DNA of 64,000 nt from Pseudomonas sp. DNDY-54 (GTDB lineage: Bacteria; Pseudomonadota; Gammaproteobacteria; Pseudomonadales; Pseudomonadaceae): positions 3,224,001-3,288,000 of the forward strand of contig NZ_CP082271.1 of NCBI RefSeq assembly GCF_019880365.1, written 5' to 3'. The notes beneath the pieces were generated by a model, which did no database searches, had not been told where the DNA came from, and saw only the letters and a program-made list of their open reading frames with translations. How positions within the stretch are numbered: the first letter of the stretch is position 1; every line of letters begins with the position of its first letter. Both the position numbers and the translations under genes were made by a program. Positions 60,240 through 64,000 of this stretch are shown in pieces.

Positions 60240-60617
60240 TCAGGGCTTAGCAGCGTGGGTGACCACGCGCTCCTCCGGCTGATAGTGCCCTAACTGGCTC
60301 AGGGTCTCCAACCGGGCACGGCCTCGGAACGCATATTCACTCGCTGGATAACGAGCCAGAATGAAGCGATACGTTTGTGCGGCATCAACAAACAGCCCCT
60401 GACGCTCCAGGCACTGCCCCCGCAAGAGCGAGATCTCCGGCTGAACATTGTCGCGTGGTCGGCTGCGGCGTTCTGCTTGAGACAGCTCAAGCATCACACC
60501 ATCACAGTCGTCGGCCTGGTAATGCTGGTAGGCGGCATCAAGGTGGCGATCGAGTGCATTTCTGCTACTGCAGCCTACGCTGAGGGTGGCCAGAAAAAGA
60601 ATGACAAGGGTGCGCAT
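60240..60617 (-). CDS. Small TPR-like lipoprotein
   Basis: 125 residues from the ATG at 60617 (MRTLVILFLATLSVGCSSRN). The lipobox LSVGC predicts a lipid-anchored protein, with Cys16 as the first mature residue and Ser next, favouring the outer membrane. The mature part is helical, with a TPR-like segment (LFVDAAQTYRFILARYPASEYAFRGRARLETL). Longer frames upstream to 61076 run antisense to pyk and are not used. Function unknown. Confidence 0.85.
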   Translation of the reverse strand: MRTLVILFLATLSVGCSSRNALDRHLDAAYQHYQADDCDGVMLELSQAERRSRPRDNVQPEISLLRGQCLERQGLFVDAAQTYRFILARYPASEYAFRGRARLETLSQLGHYQPEERVVTHAAKP

Positions 60618-60786
60618 GGGTAAGTCCTCCGATTCCAGCTTATCGACCACATCAAAAAAACCTGCAGCCCGTTCGATACAGGAAAGCACCCGCCTTCTTT
60701 CACCTCGCAAAGAGTAGTGCAGGCCGACAATGACTACAGCCGCACGGCATAGTAGCCTCCCGACCATTCTGAAAAAGGAGCATTGA

Positions 60787-62238
60787 ATGACCTCGCGCCG
60801 TACCAAGATCGTCGCCACCCTGGGCCCGGCTAGCAGCTCGCCGGACGTACTGGAAAAAATGATTCTGGCCGGACTGGATGTAGCGCGCCTGAACTTCTCC
60901 CACGGCGCTCCGGACGAGCATCGCGCCCGCGCCCAGTTGGTACGGGACATCGCCGCACGCCACGGCCGCTTCGTCGCGCTGTTGGGCGATTTGCAGGGGC
61001 CAAAGATCCGCATCGCCAAGTTCACTAACAAGCGCATCGAGCTGGCCGAAGGAGACAACTTCCGCTTTTCAGTCACTCATCCGCGCGATGCCGGCAACCA
61101 AGAGGTCGTAGGCATCGATTACCCGGATTTGGTCAAAGACTGCAGTGTTGGCGATGAGCTTCTGCTAGATGATGGTCGCGTCGTCATGCGCGTCGACAGC
61201 ACCACCGCTGATGAACTGCACTGCACCGTATTGATTGGCGGGCCGCTTTCTGACAACAAGGGCATCAATCGCCGTGGCGGCGGATTGACCGCACCGGCGT
61301 TGACGGCCAAGGACAAGGCGGATATCAAGCTGGCCGCCGATATGAATCTGGACTATCTCGCTGTTTCCTTCCCGCGCGACGCAGCCGACATGGAGCTGGC
61401 CCGCCGACTGCGTGACGAAGCGGGCTCCAGCGCCTGGCTAATCGCGAAGATCGAGCGCGCTGAAGCAGTAGCCGATGACGAAGCGCTCGATGGCCTGATC
61501 CGCGCCAGTGATGGTGTGATGGTCGCGCGAGGCGACCTGGGTGTGGAGATCGGCGACGCCGAGCTCGTGGGCATCCAGAAGAAGATCATTCTTCACGCTC
61601 GCCGCCACAACAAGGTGGTGATCACCGCGACCCAGATGATGGAGTCGATGATCCAGAACCCGATGCCAACCCGCGCCGAAGTGTCCGATGTAGCCAACGC
61701 CGTGCTCGACTACACCGACGCGGTCATGCTGTCGGCCGAAAGCGCGGCTGGCGAGTACCCGATTGAAGCAATCAAGGCGATGGCGCGTGTGTGCGTCGGC
61801 GCAGAGAAACACCCGACCAGCATCAAATCCGGTCACCGTCTGGGCCAACGTTTCGAGCGCAGCGACGAAAGCACGGCGCTCGCGGCGATGTATACCGCCA
61901 ACCACTTCCCCGGCGTGAAAGCAATCATCAGCCTGACAGAGAGTGGCTATACCCCGCTGATCATGTCGCGTATTCGTTCATCAGTACCCATTTTCGCCTA
62001 TTCGCCTCACCGCGAAACGCAGGCGCGGGTCGCGATGTTCCGCGGCGTGCAGACCATTCCGTTTGACCCGGCCTCGCTGCCGGCTGACAAGGTTAGTCAG
62101 GCGGCGGTGGATGAGCTGCTCAAGCGCAACATTGTCAATGTCGGGGACTGGGTGATCCTGACCAAGGGCGACACCTATCACGGTACCGGTGGCACCAACA
62201 CCATGAAGATTCTTCGTGTAGGCGATTCGCTGTCCTGA
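60787..62238 (+). CDS. pyk: Pyruvate kinase
   Basis: 483-residue glycolytic enzyme making pyruvate and ATP from phosphoenolpyruvate and ADP. RRTKIVATLGPASSSPDVLEKM and LDVARLNFSHG form the N-terminal active-site region, LIAKIERAEAV holds the catalytic Lys-Glu pair, and MVARGDLGVEIG the metal-binding Glu/Asp. The C-terminal allosteric domain includes NVGDWVILTKGDTYHGTGGTN. It resembles the PykA isozyme (AMP/sugar-phosphate type), but PykA and PykF cannot be separated here with certainty. AAGGAG is present. Confidence 0.96.
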   Translation: MTSRRTKIVATLGPASSSPDVLEKMILAGLDVARLNFSHGAPDEHRARAQLVRDIAARHGRFVALLGDLQGPKIRIAKFTNKRIELAEGDNFRFSVTHPRDAGNQEVVGIDYPDLVKDCSVGDELLLDDGRVVMRVDSTTADELHCTVLIGGPLSDNKGINRRGGGLTAPALTAKDKADIKLAADMNLDYLAVSFPRDAADMELARRLRDEAGSSAWLIAKIERAEAVADDEALDGLIRASDGVMVARGDLGVEIGDAELVGIQKKIILHARRHNKVVITATQMMESMIQNPMPTRAEVSDVANAVLDYTDAVMLSAESAAGEYPIEAIKAMARVCVGAEKHPTSIKSGHRLGQRFERSDESTALAAMYTANHFPGVKAIISLTESGYTPLIMSRIRSSVPIFAYSPHRETQARVAMFRGVQTIPFDPASLPADKVSQAAVDELLKRNIVNVGDWVILTKGDTYHGTGGTNTMKILRVGDSLS

Positions 62239-62250
62239 CAGCGCGCCCTC

Positions 62251-62281
62251 GTAAGGCATGGTCTCGCAGGCCATGCCTTAC
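62251..62281 (+). terminator. Hairpin after pyk
   Basis: Perfect 11-bp arms GTAAGGCATGG and CCATGCCTTAC around a 9-base loop, 12 bases past the stop. No T-run follows, so termination is uncertain. Confidence 0.5.
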
Positions 62282-62322
62282 CCTCGGCGCCCACCGCTCA
62301 TCGCGTCCGGGCGCAATCCGTC

Positions 62323-63264
62323 TTAGCCCGACACCACCTGACGCACAACGAAGGCGTCGCAGAAAATTTGCCCCCTGGGTATGCCCGCCAGAAACATGCG
62401 CTTCGCGCAGTCTTCGACAAACCCAGCGCCCCCACAGATCAGCGCCAGCTCCTGACGTGTTACTCGCAACGATTGCAAGTGGTTGTGCGCCTGCTGCCGG
62501 TCGATAAGCTCCACGCTCAGGTTCTCGTGGCGTTCGGCCAGCCGCTTCAGAGGCGCTTGAAGATAAGACTCCCCTCGGCAGAAATGCAGTAGCCGAATCG
62601 GGCCGGCATGCTCTTGCCGCAGCGCCTCACGCAGCACAGCCCAGAGCGGGGCGAGTCCAGAACGCGACGCCAGAAGCAGCAACGGCCGAGCTTGCCAATC
62701 CGGCTCGTAGTGCAGAGCGCCTGCGTGCAGCTGACCGAGCCGTAGACAGTCGCCAATAACCAGTTTGCGCGCCGCGGCGCTAAAGGCGCCGGGCGACCTG
62801 CAGTCGATGTGAAATTCGAGCCAGGCCTCTTCCCCAAACAGGCTGGCCAGTGAATAAGGTCGGGCAACCCCGCCGACAGTCCACAGCAGGGCATGCTGGC
62901 CGGCGCGGTAGCGCAGCGGGCGTTCGGGCATCAGCCGCAATCGCAGTATGTCCTCAGCAAGCCAGTCGAGCCCCTCTACGCGCCCCACCACTCCCTCTCG
63001 CTCAGGATCGAATACCGCAACGCGGAGATCTTCGGTCACCCGGCATTGGCAGGCGAGTCTCCAGCCTTGCAGCCGAGTGTCCTTATCGAGCGCATCCGGC
63101 TGGGCATCCTCTGGTTCACCTTGCAGGCAGCGCACCATACAGGCGTGACAGCTGCCCGCCCGGCAGCTGTAGGGGACATTCAGGCCAGCAGAATTGAGCG
63201 CCTCGAGCAGATTGCTGCCTTCAGTCACGGACCAGGACCGTTCCCCATGGGAGATTTCAGGCAT
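62323..63264 (-). CDS. 2Fe-2S ferredoxin-reductase flavoprotein
   Basis: 313 residues. The N-terminal plant-type ferredoxin domain has VPYSCRAGSCHACMVRCLQG and the fourth Cys in WRLACQC. An FAD-binding domain (ARPYSLASL is the RxYS motif) and a C-terminal NAD-binding domain (LALICGGAGFVEDCAKRM) follow. This is the layout of CDP-6-deoxyglucoseen reductase and phenol hydroxylase-type reductases. The electron acceptor is not encoded nearby, so the role is open. It overlaps the GGDEF gene by eight bases. Confidence 0.92.
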   Translation of the reverse strand: MPEISHGERSWSVTEGSNLLEALNSAGLNVPYSCRAGSCHACMVRCLQGEPEDAQPDALDKDTRLQGWRLACQCRVTEDLRVAVFDPEREGVVGRVEGLDWLAEDILRLRLMPERPLRYRAGQHALLWTVGGVARPYSLASLFGEEAWLEFHIDCRSPGAFSAAARKLVIGDCLRLGQLHAGALHYEPDWQARPLLLLASRSGLAPLWAVLREALRQEHAGPIRLLHFCRGESYLQAPLKRLAERHENLSVELIDRQQAHNHLQSLRVTRQELALICGGAGFVEDCAKRMFLAGIPRGQIFCDAFVVRQVVSG

Positions 63265-64000
63265 CAGCCGTTACCCAGCTGGCCTCGCAGCGGTTTCGCC
63301 CGTTGTGCTTGGCACGATAGAGCGCCTCGTCGGCGCGCTGCAGGGCCTCGTCCAGCTCATCACCTGCTCTGAGCAGCGTCAGCCCAACCGACAGGCTGAG
63401 TTGTCCCGCCTGCAGTTGGACATCCAGTGGCTGGGCATTGGCGAATGCCTCCCGCAGGCGCTCGCAACAGGCTTTGAACTGCTCGGCGTCGGTGTTCGGC
63501 AGCAGGAGAACGAACTCTTCACCGCCATACCGCGCGAGGATGTCGTCGTCGCGCAGGCACGACCGAGCCACAGTCGCGAAGGATTGCAGCACCCGGTCAC
63601 CCGTCGCATGTCCATGCAGATCATTGATTCGCTTGAAATGATCGAGGTCAATCAGGGCAAGGCCGGACTGGTGTGCTGGCCGGAGTCGACCCAGCTCCGC
63701 CTCGGCTCGCCGGAGGAAATGTCGACGGTTATATAACCCGGTTAGCTCATCTGTCGAGGCCAGGTCCTCAAGCTGCCGCATCATTCCGCGCAGGGTTTCC
63801 TGATGCGCCTGCAGCGCGAAGCGGCGCTGACGCATGCGCTGGCGCAATCGGTATACGTATCCAACGAACAGACACATCCAGATCAACGTGACCAGCAACA
63901 CACCCGTCTGCAACAGCGCAGCCTGAGGATCGTCCAAACGTCCCACCTGAGCGTCGAAGAGCGACATGCCAATGAAGCTGAACAGCGCCAGCACGGCATA
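63257..64000 (-). CDS. GGDEF domain membrane protein, 5' end beyond the window
   Basis: At least 247 residues, cut by the window edge; the frame is still open at 64000. Two hydrophobic segments are visible in the part present (AVLALFSFIGMSL and LLQTGVLLVTLIWMCLFVGYVYRL), then a short coiled linker and a GGDEF domain. The active site RYGGEEFVLLLPN is intact, with an I-site RDDD five residues before it. So it is probably an active, product-inhibited diguanylate cyclase. It is the upstream gene coupled to the ferredoxin-reductase. Confidence 0.9.
   Translation of the reverse strand, partial: YAVLALFSFIGMSLFDAQVGRLDDPQAALLQTGVLLVTLIWMCLFVGYVYRLRQRMRQRRFALQAHQETLRGMMRQLEDLASTDELTGLYNRRHFLRRAEAELGRLRPAHQSGLALIDLDHFKRINDLHGHATGDRVLQSFATVARSCLRDDDILARYGGEEFVLLLPNTDAEQFKACCERLREAFANAQPLDVQLQAGQLSLSVGLTLLRAGDELDEALQRADEALYRAKHNGRNRCEASWVTADA

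Overview
The window is a chromosomal stretch of a high-GC gammaproteobacterium of the Pseudomonas group, most likely the P. stutzeri (Stutzerimonas) lineage. This rests on gene content and order: the rsxABCDGE-nth block, gloA/argG/motY/pyrC/rnt, thrC-hom-dsbC-xerD, rplS-trmD-rimM-rpsP-ffh, purT to purL, ohrR-ohr, moaCDE and purU/mvaT/sbcB/pyk all look like Pseudomonas core blocks. MvaT (the Pseudomonas H-NS analogue) and the ArgG, Hom and RpsP proteins are typical of the genus. I see no rRNA or tRNA gene, prophage, insertion sequence or CRISPR array.

Layout. 1-4.5 kb: a DUF4142 periplasmic protein, uracil-DNA glycosylase, an orphan periplasmic binding protein, an enoyl-CoA hydratase family enzyme and a small Arg/Tyr-rich secreted protein. 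4.6-11.5 kb: the six-gene Rsx/Rnf ion-motive electron transport complex with endonuclease III directly downstream. 11.6-16.4 kb: a small acidic protein, glyoxalase I, argininosuccinate synthase, MotY, dihydroorotase and RNase T. 16.6-22.4 kb: threonine biosynthesis (thrC, hom), a GFA-fold protein, DsbC, XerD and an acyl-CoA thioesterase. 22.5-28.4 kb: ribosomal proteins L19 and S16 with TrmD and RimM, the SRP GTPase Ffh, and two membrane proteins reading the other way. 28.4-37.8 kb: PurT, DUF1289, gamma-carbonic anhydrase, CoA pyrophosphatase, a NUDIX hydrolase, an L,D-transpeptidase, OhrR-Ohr, a NIF3-like protein and PurL. 38.0-42.2 kb: a polar amino-acid ABC transporter (aapJQMP type) with a good sigma-54 promoter match upstream. 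42.5-50.1 kb: a carboxylesterase, a cNMP-binding/GGDEF protein, RhlB, a 54-residue membrane protein, MoaCDE, PIN-PhoH and a DmeF-like metal exporter containing a hexanucleotide repeat. 50.3-57.3 kb: YaaA, an isolated algA-type gene, a HerA-like ATPase, PurU and MvaT. 57.4-64 kb: exonuclease I, a decayed DUF58 fragment, three small envelope or signalling genes, pyruvate kinase, a ferredoxin-reductase and a GGDEF protein cut by the window end.

Most of the window is housekeeping: purine (purT, purL, purU), pyrimidine (pyrC), arginine and threonine synthesis, translation and secretion, DNA repair (ung, nth, sbcB), peroxide defence (ohr, yaaA, rsx) and molybdopterin synthesis. I found no convincing new multi-gene system. 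The observations most worth checking are the DUF58 remnant that looks like a deletion scar, the (His-Asp)n microsatellite in the metal exporter, the sigma-54 promoter of the aap operon, the palindromes in the ohr promoter, the repeat-extended RsxC tail, the perfect hairpin before phoH, and the lone algA beside yaaA.
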